DNA of 63,635 bases from Paludibacter sp. (GTDB lineage Bacteria; Bacteroidota; Bacteroidia; Bacteroidales; Paludibacteraceae). Positions 54,782-63,176 of the stretch are shown here, piece after piece. The notes beneath the pieces were generated by a model. It was given only the letters and a program-made list of their open reading frames with translations, was not told the DNA's origin and made no database searches. Within the stretch, counting starts at the first letter, position 1; each line of letters opens with the position of its first letter. Where the stretch lies: the NCBI GenBank assembly GCA_010365115.1, contig JAAFGX010000016.1:1-63635 (forward strand), read 5' to 3'. Position numbers and translations under genes: made by a program.

Positions 54782-56551
54782 TCACTTGACAATCAGCTTT
54801 GTAAATGTTCTGTGTTTTTTGGATTCAATGCTAACTATGTAAATTGCTTCATTTAAATTAGCTGGCATATTTACATCTATTTCGCTTGAATTTATAGCTT
54901 GTTCGTATATTATTTGTCCCAATATATTGCTAATTTTCAACACCGCATCCGATTGGTTTTCGAAACCAGTAAGGCTGATTGATAATTTGCCGCTTTTAAA
55001 TGGATTGGGGTAAACTGAAACAGATTTTTTGGTTGTAATATCGTTGATGCCGGTTGAGTTGATATTTGAAACCCGCAAAAAATAGTTTATATCGGGTGTG
55101 CCCGAAACAATGTTCAGTCGTACAGTGCTCAAACCATTCGCCGAAGCAGAATAAGTACCGGCATCAACAGTTGTCCATGCTCCACTTGTTGATGGTAAGG
55201 CGATTGTTTGCAAATCATTTTCGTTAACAGAAAACTTAACCGAAGAGGCTGATGTTGATTTATATCTCAATTGAAATTTTGTTTCTTTCAGCAGAGGTAA
55301 TTCTTTCCATTCCATCCATTCATTAGCCTGTGTATTAGTCATATGCCAGCCACCTAATTTATCGGTGCATTTTACAACATCCAAATTGCCTTCATGCAGA
55401 AACGCACCTCCGCTATTCCCCGTTGTTAAATCCGAAGATGTATCGCAAGCTTCCGCTTCAACACGCAACGAATCGGGATACGGATTTCTAGTATAACTTC
55501 GTACAATATTAAGCCGTTGATTGGGATAGTCGTAATATAGTTTGTCGCCACTACGCCACAAAGCTGCACCTTCAGCAGCATTAGGAAAACCCTCAATCAA
55601 AGTTGTTCGTGCGCCGGCATTTACAGTATTGTTAAGTCCGAATTTTAGTCGCGTTCCCTGATCGGTTGTTCCCATTGCTGGCAGCAAAACACCATTATTG
55701 GGTTCCGATGGTTTTACAAAGGAAGGCACTACAACACCCGTTTTAACACCATTCTGGGTATGAAGCGTATAAGAAGATCCACCTGCAGCCGAAAACCAGT
55801 TGTGTACGGCATCGACAGAGGATGCAGTTAGTGATTTATCCCTCTCAAGCCAGGATTTTTGAACAATAATGTAAGGTACAAAACCATAGGTTTTTTGACA
55901 CTCTTGTTTAATGTAAGCAAGAATTTTTGATAGATTTCCATCGATATTTGTCATCCATGAGGAACTAACCTGCCAGAAAAAGATAACAAGCCGGTTATTG
56001 ATTGTATAGCGCATTTCTTCAGGGATGTATTCGATAGCCAATTTCAGGTTGTAGTCCCAAATGTATTTGTAATTATCCGGGTTTGCACAATCAAAAAGTT
56101 CATATTTCGTGTTGTCCTTGTCGTATAAATCATAGTTTCTGCTTTGTTGCCACGAAGCCGGTGGGTCATCGAAAATACACAGTTTGAATTTAGCTTCCCG
56201 CTCTTTCATGTACCTTACAAGTGTTTTGATGTGTTTTGGATCGCCCGATCCAAGATCTTTTGTCCTGTTTGGCTGTGTTCCTCGAGATAAAAGTGCCACA
56301 TAATCCAAACCCGAATAATCTATTTCCTCCGCCATATTTTCCCACCATTGATCCATACCTTCCCATTTGGTGGAAGTAGTTGAAGGAAGATTCCGTGTTA
56401 CAATGGATTTGTTGTGTGGGTAATCGTGTCCACCGTAAATTTCCTTATACTGCCAACAAAAAGTGGCACCAAGGTCTTGTGAATTGGCTACTGGCAGAAC
56501 TGCCGTTAGAACAGTTAACACTAGTGATATTTTGAGAAAAGATTTTTTCAT
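54782..56551 (-). CDS. T9SS-secreted DUF5010-type glycoside-hydrolase-like protein
   Basis: 589 residues: signal peptide 1-24; TIM-barrel-like domain starting GATFCWQYKEIYGGHDYPHN, with WWENMAEEIDYSGLDYVALL, VDAVHNWFSAAGG and TTLIEGFPNAAEGAALW; CBM6-like sandwich (EAEACDTSSDLTTGNSGGAF); T9SS tail ending IESKKHRTFTKLIVK. Paralogue of the gene at 26187 in another operon. The activity is unproven; the barrel architecture and context point to an alpha-glycan-acting enzyme. It follows the first sulfatase by 95 bp. Confidence 0.7.
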   Translation of the reverse strand: MKKSFLKISLVLTVLTAVLPVANSQDLGATFCWQYKEIYGGHDYPHNKSIVTRNLPSTTSTKWEGMDQWWENMAEEIDYSGLDYVALLSRGTQPNRTKDLGSGDPKHIKTLVRYMKEREAKFKLCIFDDPPASWQQSRNYDLYDKDNTKYELFDCANPDNYKYIWDYNLKLAIEYIPEEMRYTINNRLVIFFWQVSSSWMTNIDGNLSKILAYIKQECQKTYGFVPYIIVQKSWLERDKSLTASSVDAVHNWFSAAGGSSYTLHTQNGVKTGVVVPSFVKPSEPNNGVLLPAMGTTDQGTRLKFGLNNTVNAGARTTLIEGFPNAAEGAALWRSGDKLYYDYPNQRLNIVRSYTRNPYPDSLRVEAEACDTSSDLTTGNSGGAFLHEGNLDVVKCTDKLGGWHMTNTQANEWMEWKELPLLKETKFQLRYKSTSASSVKFSVNENDLQTIALPSTSGAWTTVDAGTYSASANGLSTVRLNIVSGTPDINYFLRVSNINSTGINDITTKKSVSVYPNPFKSGKLSISLTGFENQSDAVLKISNILGQIIYEQAINSSEIDVNMPANLNEAIYIVSIESKKHRTFTKLIVK

Positions 56552-56646
56552 TTAATTCTATTTAAATTTCTGTTTAAATTCAACTTCATTATTCTGATTG
56601 CTCAAGTAAAGATACCCAAATTTTCTCTGCAGCTCATAATTTGAAC

Positions 56647-58005
56647 TTAAATTAATGATATCGAAGATGTTTTATTCTTATTGCCGCCTTTTTTCGAATC
56701 GCCCATAGGTGATTTCATTTCGCTACGCCATTTTTCGTAGGTTGCTTTCATATCGGCTACTCTATCGGGGAATTGCGAAGCCAAATTTACCGATTCAATG
56801 TTGTCTTTTTCAATATCGTACAATTCCAATGCGGCCTTTTTATTATAAACAAGTTTCCAGTTTCCTTCGCGAACAGCCCAAATTATATTGTTACAATCCC
56901 AAAACAAATTTTCGTGAAGCGGCTCCTTCAATTTCCCCTTAATAGCAGGAATCATATCTTTGCCATCGTACACCCTATCGGTTGGGAGTTTAATGTTTAA
57001 AGCAGAACATATTGTTGGTAAAATATCGAACGACATAACAGGCTCGTTGCAAACCGATGGTTTCAGTTTCGAAGGCCAGCTCATAATGAATGGAACTCGC
57101 AATCCACCTTCGTACACACTTTGTTTGAAATCGCGAAGTGGTAAATTATTAGCGTTTGAAGCTTTTGCACCACCATTATCAGAAAGAAAGAAAATAATAG
57201 TGTTTTTGTAAACACCTTTTTCTTTTAAGGTATTCATTACTTTGCCAATGGCTAAGTCCATACGGTAGATCATGGCGAGTTGAATATCCCTGTTGCGGTC
57301 ACCTGTATTAAACCTTTTTATATCCTCCTCGGGCGCTTGCAATGGAGTATGTACAGCATTAAAAGGGAGGTACAAAAAGAACGGGATTTTTTTAGATACA
57401 TTCACATCAATAAATGAGCAGGCTTCTTTTGCCAGAATATCAGTCAGATAACCTTCGTCGTTCACTGGAGTGTAATTTCGCATTATACACTCATAATTTT
57501 TTTCTTCCTGGCAAGAAAAATTATAATAATCGTGACCTCCATGTCCCATAAAGCCATAAAAATCCTGGAATCCGCGTTTCAATGGATGATATGCAGCTTC
57601 AATGCCCAAATGCCATTTGCCAAAAATACCGGTTCGATATCCTTCTTTTTGCAACATGTCAGCTAACGTTATTTCATTTAATGGTAAGCCTTGTCGTGAA
57701 TCGCTGGCTGTATAAAAACCAAATCGTTGCTGATATCTGCCTGTAAGTAATCCGGCACGCGTTGGCGAACTGACATAGCCACTGGCATAACCATTTGTAA
57801 ATACAACTCCTGATTTTGCTATATTATCAATGGCAGGTGTCGAAATTGTAGCTGGTGAGCGTTGAAAACCAGCATCAGCATTTCCCTGGTCATCAGATAG
57901 GATAATTATGATATTAGGTCGTTGCTCAGAATTTGGGTAAACAGAAGTTGCCATTGCCAAACCAGGCATGGTAAGCAAACATGTTTTTAATGCTGATGAT
58001 TTCAT
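56647..58005 (-). CDS. Secreted serine-type sulfatase
   Basis: 452 residues, signal peptide 1-19. NIIIILSDDQGNADAGFQRS opens the sulfatase domain; active-site motif YVSSPTRAGLLTGRYQQ gives Ser79 as the residue to be converted to formylglycine; GIFGKWHLGIEAAYHP and FLSDNGGAKASNANN complete the site. The C-terminus ends in a short Lys/Gly/Asn-rich tail, not a T9SS domain. First gene of the six-gene operon under promoter e, with two terminators upstream isolating it from the gene at 58367. Confidence 0.86.
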   Translation of the reverse strand: MKSSALKTCLLTMPGLAMATSVYPNSEQRPNIIIILSDDQGNADAGFQRSPATISTPAIDNIAKSGVVFTNGYASGYVSSPTRAGLLTGRYQQRFGFYTASDSRQGLPLNEITLADMLQKEGYRTGIFGKWHLGIEAAYHPLKRGFQDFYGFMGHGGHDYYNFSCQEEKNYECIMRNYTPVNDEGYLTDILAKEACSFIDVNVSKKIPFFLYLPFNAVHTPLQAPEEDIKRFNTGDRNRDIQLAMIYRMDLAIGKVMNTLKEKGVYKNTIIFFLSDNGGAKASNANNLPLRDFKQSVYEGGLRVPFIMSWPSKLKPSVCNEPVMSFDILPTICSALNIKLPTDRVYDGKDMIPAIKGKLKEPLHENLFWDCNNIIWAVREGNWKLVYNKKAALELYDIEKDNIESVNLASQFPDRVADMKATYEKWRSEMKSPMGDSKKGGNKNKTSSISLI

Positions 58006-58021
58006 TTTTTCATTTTTTCAG

Positions 58022-58066
58022 CAAATGTAGAATTCTTCTATTAATTATTGCTTAATAAAAGATTAA
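58022..58066 (-). promoter_or_regulatory. Triple TTAAT-box promoter e
   Basis: Minus strand: TTAAT, TTAAG, TTAAT with plus-strand starts 58062, 58051 and 58040, then 10 nt, then TACATTTG (58022-58029), 16 bp upstream of the sulfatase start. Confidence 0.75.
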
Positions 58067-58089
58067 TTTTAAAAGGAGTTGAATAAAAA

Positions 58090-58124
58090 GAGCTAAACAA
58101 CATGTTTTTACATGTGTTTAGCTC
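58090..58124 (-). terminator. Intrinsic terminator
   Basis: GAGCTAAAC-A-ACATGT (58090-58105) pairs with ACATGT-GTTTAGCTC (58110-58124), TTTT loop, one bulged base; a T-rich run follows on the minus strand. It separates the unit at 58367 from promoter e. A further weak stem (AGCCAAT/ATTGGCT, 58232-58258) lies between the two terminators of this gap. Confidence 0.8.
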
Positions 58125-58319
58125 AATATTTAGTGGAAAAAATCTATTTCAATCTTGAATAAAAAAAATCAAATAAATGTTTTGTGTAATAAACAAAACA
58201 CAGTCCATAATGTATACTTCAGATAACAAAAAGCCAATAGAAGATATTGCGATTGGCTGTCTTTGGTTGAAAATACTATTTCTGTTATTTCAACTAAAAA
58301 CAACCAAAAACAACCAAAA

Positions 58320-58348
58320 AAGGCGGATGCCCGAGGGGTATCCGCCTT
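58320..58348 (-). terminator. Intrinsic terminator of the phosphoesterase gene
   Basis: AAGGCGGAT (58320-58328) pairs with ATCCGCCTT (58340-58348) with an inner CCC/GGG; T-run on the minus strand. 18 bp beyond the stop codon. Confidence 0.88.
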
Positions 58349-58366
58349 AATGGTTATTGTTCCAGA

Positions 58367-61180
58367 CTAATTCACGACAAGTTTTTTCACCACTTTTGTG
58401 TCCCCCGATTCAACCGAGATAAAATAAACCGAATCGTTCAGTTTTCCCTTCAGGTTTAATTCCATACGTGATTTATTTGTCAATAGCTCATGATAAATAG
58501 TTTGTCCCATAAGATTTGTTATTTTAACCTGAACATTATTCAACTCTTCGAATCCGATTATATCAACAGATAATTTACCTTGTTTAAAAGGATTCGGATA
58601 GATATTGACTGATTTGTTTTGATTTGATTTCAAATCAATAACACTACTTATTACCGATGGTGCTCTGTTTATTACAACTGTTTCAATAAGCTGAATGGCA
58701 TCAATCCGGGTTGTAATGCTAGCTGTTTTGGTGTTGTAAATACGGAACCAGTTCAAGGCATTCAGATTTGGCGTTCCGAGTTGAGACGCACTGCTCAGAT
58801 TTAAGGTGATTTTGTTCCAACCGTTTAGCAATCCACTCAAAGCCCAGCTTAACTCATCTACATCGGCTGCACCTCCGCTACTTAACTCTACTCGTACTGT
58901 TCCACATTTGGTTACATCCGATACGTAGTACCAGAATGACAACGCTCCATTAGCAAGCGTAACATTTGAATTGTAGGCTGGAGAGAATACTTTTTTGTAT
59001 TCGTCGGTCCCGCTTCCAACCATTTGAACACATCCTGCTCCTTGTTTTTTATCGGTAGTGTAGTAGCTGAGTGTGTTTGTACCGGCCGACGACCAACCTG
59101 TTGCAGAATCGCAATCATCAACGTATGGCGCAACAACCAGTTCGTCAAAATTACCTCCATTGCTGCCAATAGTTGTAAGCCGGATTGTGTTGTTGCCTGC
59201 TATCAACGATTGTGAAGTAATTACTTTTTCCCATGTACTCCATGAGCCTGTGAGAGGAAAATCCAGCGATGCTATTTTGGCAGTTCCGTTCACTTTTAAT
59301 TCGAGTGGACGACTGCCACTTAAAAGTGAGTAGCGGAAACTCAAATCATACGTTCCTGCTGTAGGAACATTTACCGTCCACTGTACATAATCACCCGTAT
59401 TGTTTGTAAAATCAATGAATCCTGTTCCATAATATCCTGTCTGATTGGTAGCTACTACAGGCCCGCTGTAAGTTGCATCCTCAGCCTGAAGTATCTGCAT
59501 GCCGTTTGAAGTGCCTGATGTGGCGACCGTAATTGCAGAGGTTGCCGTTTTGCCTCCATCCTGTGTTGTTACCGTAATGGTAGCTGTTCCACCGGCAACT
59601 GCCGATACAAGTCCGCTTGAATTTACCGTGGCAACAGAAGCATTGCTTGTTGACCAGGTTACGGTTTTGTTCGTAGCATTCGTTGGTGCAACCGTAGCTG
59701 TCAGTTGTTGTGTATTGCCAACTGATATACTGGCTGAAGTCGGGCTTACGGTAACTCCGGTAACGGCGATAGTAGCTATACCAATACTTACTGTTTTTGG
59801 GGTATTTGCAGTAAGATTAGTGCTGACATCAACAATATAATAGTTAGTTCCACTAAATTCCTGTGTGATAGTGCCACCTGTAACAGCATAGGAATTCCCC
59901 TTTGGTACTACAAAACGTACTTTAGCTCCGGTAATGGCGAAAGCAAATTTATTGTCAATAGTTGCCGTATTTGATGTAACCGAACCATTATTAGCACTAG
60001 CATAAGTGAGTTTAAGATTAGGTACCCAGGTTGATGGAGTATCTTGGTTGCCACTATTAATAACACTAACCATAGCTGTAGTTCCGGCAGGTTTAGTGAA
60101 AGTTCCTGCAGTGTTATTTACCTTAAATATATTAAACTCAAAATGGTCTCTGATAGAATTAACGATATAAGCAATAGCTGGTCCACCGGGCGTTATTTCC
60201 CATGGGTTGGTTGAGCCAGAATGATGTTTATCTCCTGCAAGAACTAAATCCAGTGGTTTTGAGCTATTAATGAATTTATGCATTCTATCGTAGCTATGAC
60301 CTGCAGTTACTAAAAAATTACCACCTGCCCCTGCACCATTTAACCATGCTATGGCGTCATCTACTTCATATTGATGCACACCATTGCTGGTAGCAGATAC
60401 ACCCCAGGCATTGTTGAGGTTCATAAAACGGCCATTGCCATACTTGAAATTGTGATTCTGCATTCCCCAATAATCGTTGAAAAAATCCGAGTTTTCTTGT
60501 ACAGTACCCTGTGCGAAATCGTTGCCATTTAATCCTTCATGATCGCCGGGCACTAAAAAAGTAGCTGCATTCGCTTTTGCCATACCTTTTGTTCCTAAAG
60601 TAGAATTTCCAACGAAATAATAACCTTCTCTTTCAGGATTGTTTCTAACGTTGTACATATTATCACCGGTTTCGATAATAATTTCAGCATCTATGATATT
60701 GGCAATATCAATCATTGCATTTTTTCTTTTCAATAATACATCGGTATCATAACCACTTTGGTATAAGTGCCCGTCTGACCAATGCATAATGTAATAATCT
60801 GCTTTATAATCTTTAATTACTTTTACACCACCGAAAGATGTTTCAGCACCTGAAGATGTGTTTAATACAAGGTCGTAACGGTCTGCCGGGGCAGATGTAG
60901 GTACTGTAACTGTTATTTTTCTGTTATAAGTATTGCCTGATAATGGGTCGTATGTCCAATTACCAGTAACGGTACTCATTGTAACGTTTACTGTATTGTA
61001 AGCTCCTATGAGCTGTATAGAATTTACACTCTGCCCGCTGCTGGCATTAAACCAAACTTCGAAAGTTTGACCACTTTTAACAATGGCAGTTGTAGCTCGC
61101 CATGGGTAGACAATATTCCCGGCAATTGCGGAGAAACTTATTAATAATAAGAGAATTGAAATTGATAGTATCTTTTTCAT
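58367..61180 (-). CDS. Large T9SS-secreted metallophosphoesterase with Big2 and two carbohydrate-binding-like modules
   Basis: 937 residues: signal peptide 1-20; Ig-like domain (NIVYPWRATTAIVKSGQTFE); calcineurin-like domain (about 130-365) with HWSDGHLYQ, ETGDNMYN, VPGDHEGLNG, TAGHSYDRM and LAGDKHHSG; Ig-like domain (about 385-465); Big2 (about 470-550, TVTWSTSNASVATVNSSG); CBM6-like module (about 560-690, AEDATYSGPVVATNQTGYYG); jelly-roll-like module (about 695-850, DDCDSATGWSSAG); T9SS tail. It shares the GDHE variant with the gene at 53022. The last 100 bases and the following terminator are almost duplicated at 61236-61385. No triple-box promoter is seen upstream. Confidence 0.82.
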   Translation of the reverse strand: MKKILSISILLLLISFSAIAGNIVYPWRATTAIVKSGQTFEVWFNASSGQSVNSIQLIGAYNTVNVTMSTVTGNWTYDPLSGNTYNRKITVTVPTSAPADRYDLVLNTSSGAETSFGGVKVIKDYKADYYIMHWSDGHLYQSGYDTDVLLKRKNAMIDIANIIDAEIIIETGDNMYNVRNNPEREGYYFVGNSTLGTKGMAKANAATFLVPGDHEGLNGNDFAQGTVQENSDFFNDYWGMQNHNFKYGNGRFMNLNNAWGVSATSNGVHQYEVDDAIAWLNGAGAGGNFLVTAGHSYDRMHKFINSSKPLDLVLAGDKHHSGSTNPWEITPGGPAIAYIVNSIRDHFEFNIFKVNNTAGTFTKPAGTTAMVSVINSGNQDTPSTWVPNLKLTYASANNGSVTSNTATIDNKFAFAITGAKVRFVVPKGNSYAVTGGTITQEFSGTNYYIVDVSTNLTANTPKTVSIGIATIAVTGVTVSPTSASISVGNTQQLTATVAPTNATNKTVTWSTSNASVATVNSSGLVSAVAGGTATITVTTQDGGKTATSAITVATSGTSNGMQILQAEDATYSGPVVATNQTGYYGTGFIDFTNNTGDYVQWTVNVPTAGTYDLSFRYSLLSGSRPLELKVNGTAKIASLDFPLTGSWSTWEKVITSQSLIAGNNTIRLTTIGSNGGNFDELVVAPYVDDCDSATGWSSAGTNTLSYYTTDKKQGAGCVQMVGSGTDEYKKVFSPAYNSNVTLANGALSFWYYVSDVTKCGTVRVELSSGGAADVDELSWALSGLLNGWNKITLNLSSASQLGTPNLNALNWFRIYNTKTASITTRIDAIQLIETVVINRAPSVISSVIDLKSNQNKSVNIYPNPFKQGKLSVDIIGFEELNNVQVKITNLMGQTIYHELLTNKSRMELNLKGKLNDSVYFISVESGDTKVVKKLVVN

Positions 61181-61235
61181 GATATATTCTTTTTGAAAAG
61201 TAAGTGAACATTTATATATATTTTAATCAAAGCAA

Positions 61236-61274
61236 CCAACAAAGTGGATGCCGAATTGACATCCACCTTGTTGG
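61236..61274 (-). terminator. Hairpin downstream of the truncated gene
   Basis: CCAACAAAGTGGATG (61236-61250) pairs with CATCCACCTTGTTGG (61260-61274), one G.T pair, 9-nt loop. It is the counterpart of the terminator at 58320-58348. T-run weak. Confidence 0.65.
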
Positions 61275-61287
61275 TTATTATTTAAGA

Positions 61288-61828
61288 CTAATTCACGACA
61301 AGTTTTTTTACCACTTTTGTGTCCCCCGATTCAACCGAGATAAAATAAACCGATTCGTTCAGTTTTCCCGGCAGGTTTAATTCCAAATGGGTTTTATTTG
61401 GCAACATCTCTTGATAAATAGTTTGTCCCAACAGATTTGTAATCTTAATCACAACATTATCCATATCTTCAAAACCAGCGATCTCCACCGACAATTTACC
61501 CTGTTTAAATGGGTTGGGATAAATATTGACTGATTTTCCAGTCGGTTCTGATAAAAAATCATTCCCTTTATTTATTCCCTTCACAAATTGCGGTAAATTT
61601 GGTCCTACCTGAATAGCATCGAGTCTTGTTGTTATACTTGCCGACTTAGAATTATAAAGACGGAACCAGTTTATGGCACTTAGGTTGGGAGTTCCTATTT
61701 GATTTGCATCAGCAATATTTAAGCTAATAAGATTCCACCCATTAACTAAGCCGCTCAAACTCCAATTATACTCATTAGCATCAGCAGCTCCACCACTTCC
61801 TAATTCAACCTGATTGGATCCACACTTA
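61288..61828 (-). pseudogene. 3' remnant of a T9SS-secreted modular protein, truncated at an ISAzo13-type element
   Basis: About 180 codons remain, from KCGSNQVELGSGGAADANEY through the second half of a jelly-roll-like module to a T9SS tail ending VESGDTKVVKKLVVN. The frame starts abruptly at the insertion-sequence end; in the paralogue at 58367 the sequence before KCG reads WYYVSDVT. The sequence on the far side of the element does not continue the gene, so the 5' part is missing. The tail is nearly identical at DNA level to that of the gene at 58367. Confidence 0.85.
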
Positions 61829-63114
61829 GGAACTGTCAATAAATAAAGTTTACAAATTTGGCGAAATGATATAATTCCATTCTCCGTGAAAATCATTCTT
61901 TGCTATATTCAATTTTTTTCGAGTTCAGATACTTTTATTCCTTTCAGGTATATATTTTCATCTATATTGGCTTTAACAACAAGACCCGTTGTAGTTGTAG
62001 TTGCTCCAATTAGATTTACAATCACCAATAAAGAAGTCAATGGCATCGCTCTCCAATTCTTTGATATATAAGCAAATAAGCGATGTTCTATCTTATTCCA
62101 CTTACTTGTCCCTGGAGGAAAATGACTTACATATATATCTAAACCACTATCATTGCTAAACTTTTGCAATTCAGCTTTCCATAAGTGATTTCTCGACCCA
62201 TTACTTCCTCCACCATCGGCATTTATATATAATCTTTTAGTGGCTGAATATAATACTTTTCCTTCTTGGTTCCACCAGTCGGCTATGGTAGCTACTGCAA
62301 AAGTTGCTGTGTCACTACTTATACCGACATTTACCCATCCTCTATTATTCTGAATATCATAAACTCCATACGGACTGGCTTTACCATTGGTTTTGTCTAT
62401 GAAATCATAAACATTTACTTCTGTTGGGTTTTTTACAGGCGTCCATTCAAGTCCATTATTTTTATATTCTCCAATAAGCTCTTTCTTTTTGCAGTCAACG
62501 GAAATCACAGGGTCGCCGTATTCAGAAAACTCTTTAACTGTTTTGTTTATATGCTCAAACTGCAAATCTCTATCCGGAGAATCTCCACCTTCTTTAGTTT
62601 TTCTGTTAGATTGAAGACTGTAACCCAGACTTATAAGGTGTTGACGCAACGCTTCATGACAAATCTTAAATCCTAAAGAAATTAATTCAGATGCTATTTT
62701 TCTTGTGCTTTTACTTGACCATATTAATGGGTTCATTGGATCGCCCAATGTATGTGGAGATACTATATCATCAATCGCTTGTAGCATTCCAAACTGGAGT
62801 TCGACCTCCTTTTTTCTACCACCTCCTTCTTTTCTAATACGATTTGTAATAGTAGCACCCTCATTACCTGGCAGTTCAGTTATTTCTTTCGCTATTGTTC
62901 GCCTAGTCACAGATGATAATTCCGCAATTCTTGAAATACCACCCCAACCAATACTATCAGCCTCAGCTTTTAAATAGATTCTGCGTTGACGCTCATTCAG
63001 TATTGGTAAAACTTTTTCAATCCTAGTTTTGATAACTTCGTTAGTTTCCATTGTTTTTTATACAAAGGTAACTATTATATTTGAATTATGAGTATATTAT
63101 ATATTGACAGTTTC
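61829..63114 (-). mobile_element. ISAzo13-family insertion sequence, about 1.29 kb
   Basis: Terminal inverted repeats GGAACTGTCAATA (61829-61841) and, on the other strand, GAAACTGTCAATA (63102-63114) differ at one base. TTA is present outside both ends (61826-61828 and 63115-63117), a possible 3-bp target duplication. One intact transposase gene lies inside. Confidence 0.82.
61909..63051 (-). CDS. ISAzo13-family DDE transposase
   Basis: 380 residues. Family landmarks: VTRRTIAKEITELP in the N-terminal DNA-binding part, TKEGGDSPDRDLQFEHIN, the catalytic-core segment DPVISVDCKKKELIGEYKN (first Asp), YINADGGGSNGSRNHLWKAE (second Asp) and FPPGTSKWNKIEHRLFAYIS (Glu in the last). These match ISAzo13 transposases closely. 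The frame is intact and the element has near-perfect ends, so it may be mobile. Confidence 0.92.
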   Translation of the reverse strand: METNEVIKTRIEKVLPILNERQRRIYLKAEADSIGWGGISRIAELSSVTRRTIAKEITELPGNEGATITNRIRKEGGGRKKEVELQFGMLQAIDDIVSPHTLGDPMNPLIWSSKSTRKIASELISLGFKICHEALRQHLISLGYSLQSNRKTKEGGDSPDRDLQFEHINKTVKEFSEYGDPVISVDCKKKELIGEYKNNGLEWTPVKNPTEVNVYDFIDKTNGKASPYGVYDIQNNRGWVNVGISSDTATFAVATIADWWNQEGKVLYSATKRLYINADGGGSNGSRNHLWKAELQKFSNDSGLDIYVSHFPPGTSKWNKIEHRLFAYISKNWRAMPLTSLLVIVNLIGATTTTTGLVVKANIDENIYLKGIKVSELEKN

Positions 63115-63121
63115 TTAGAAA

Positions 63122-63154
63122 GAATGTCTGTTAATTTCAGGCATTCTTTTTTTT
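63122..63154 (+). terminator. Intrinsic terminator, plus strand
   Basis: GAATGTCTG (63122-63130) pairs with CAGGCATTC (63138-63146), one G.T pair, 7-nt loop, followed by eight T. No plus-strand gene now precedes it; the insertion sequence abuts it. Confidence 0.75.
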
Positions 63155-63176
63155 GTTACAGTTAAAATACACAAAC

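Noticed and set aside
61181..61235. Triple-box promoter upstream of the large phosphoesterase
   Set aside because: Only AT-rich sequence is present; no three boxes at 11-bp steps and no matching -7 box.
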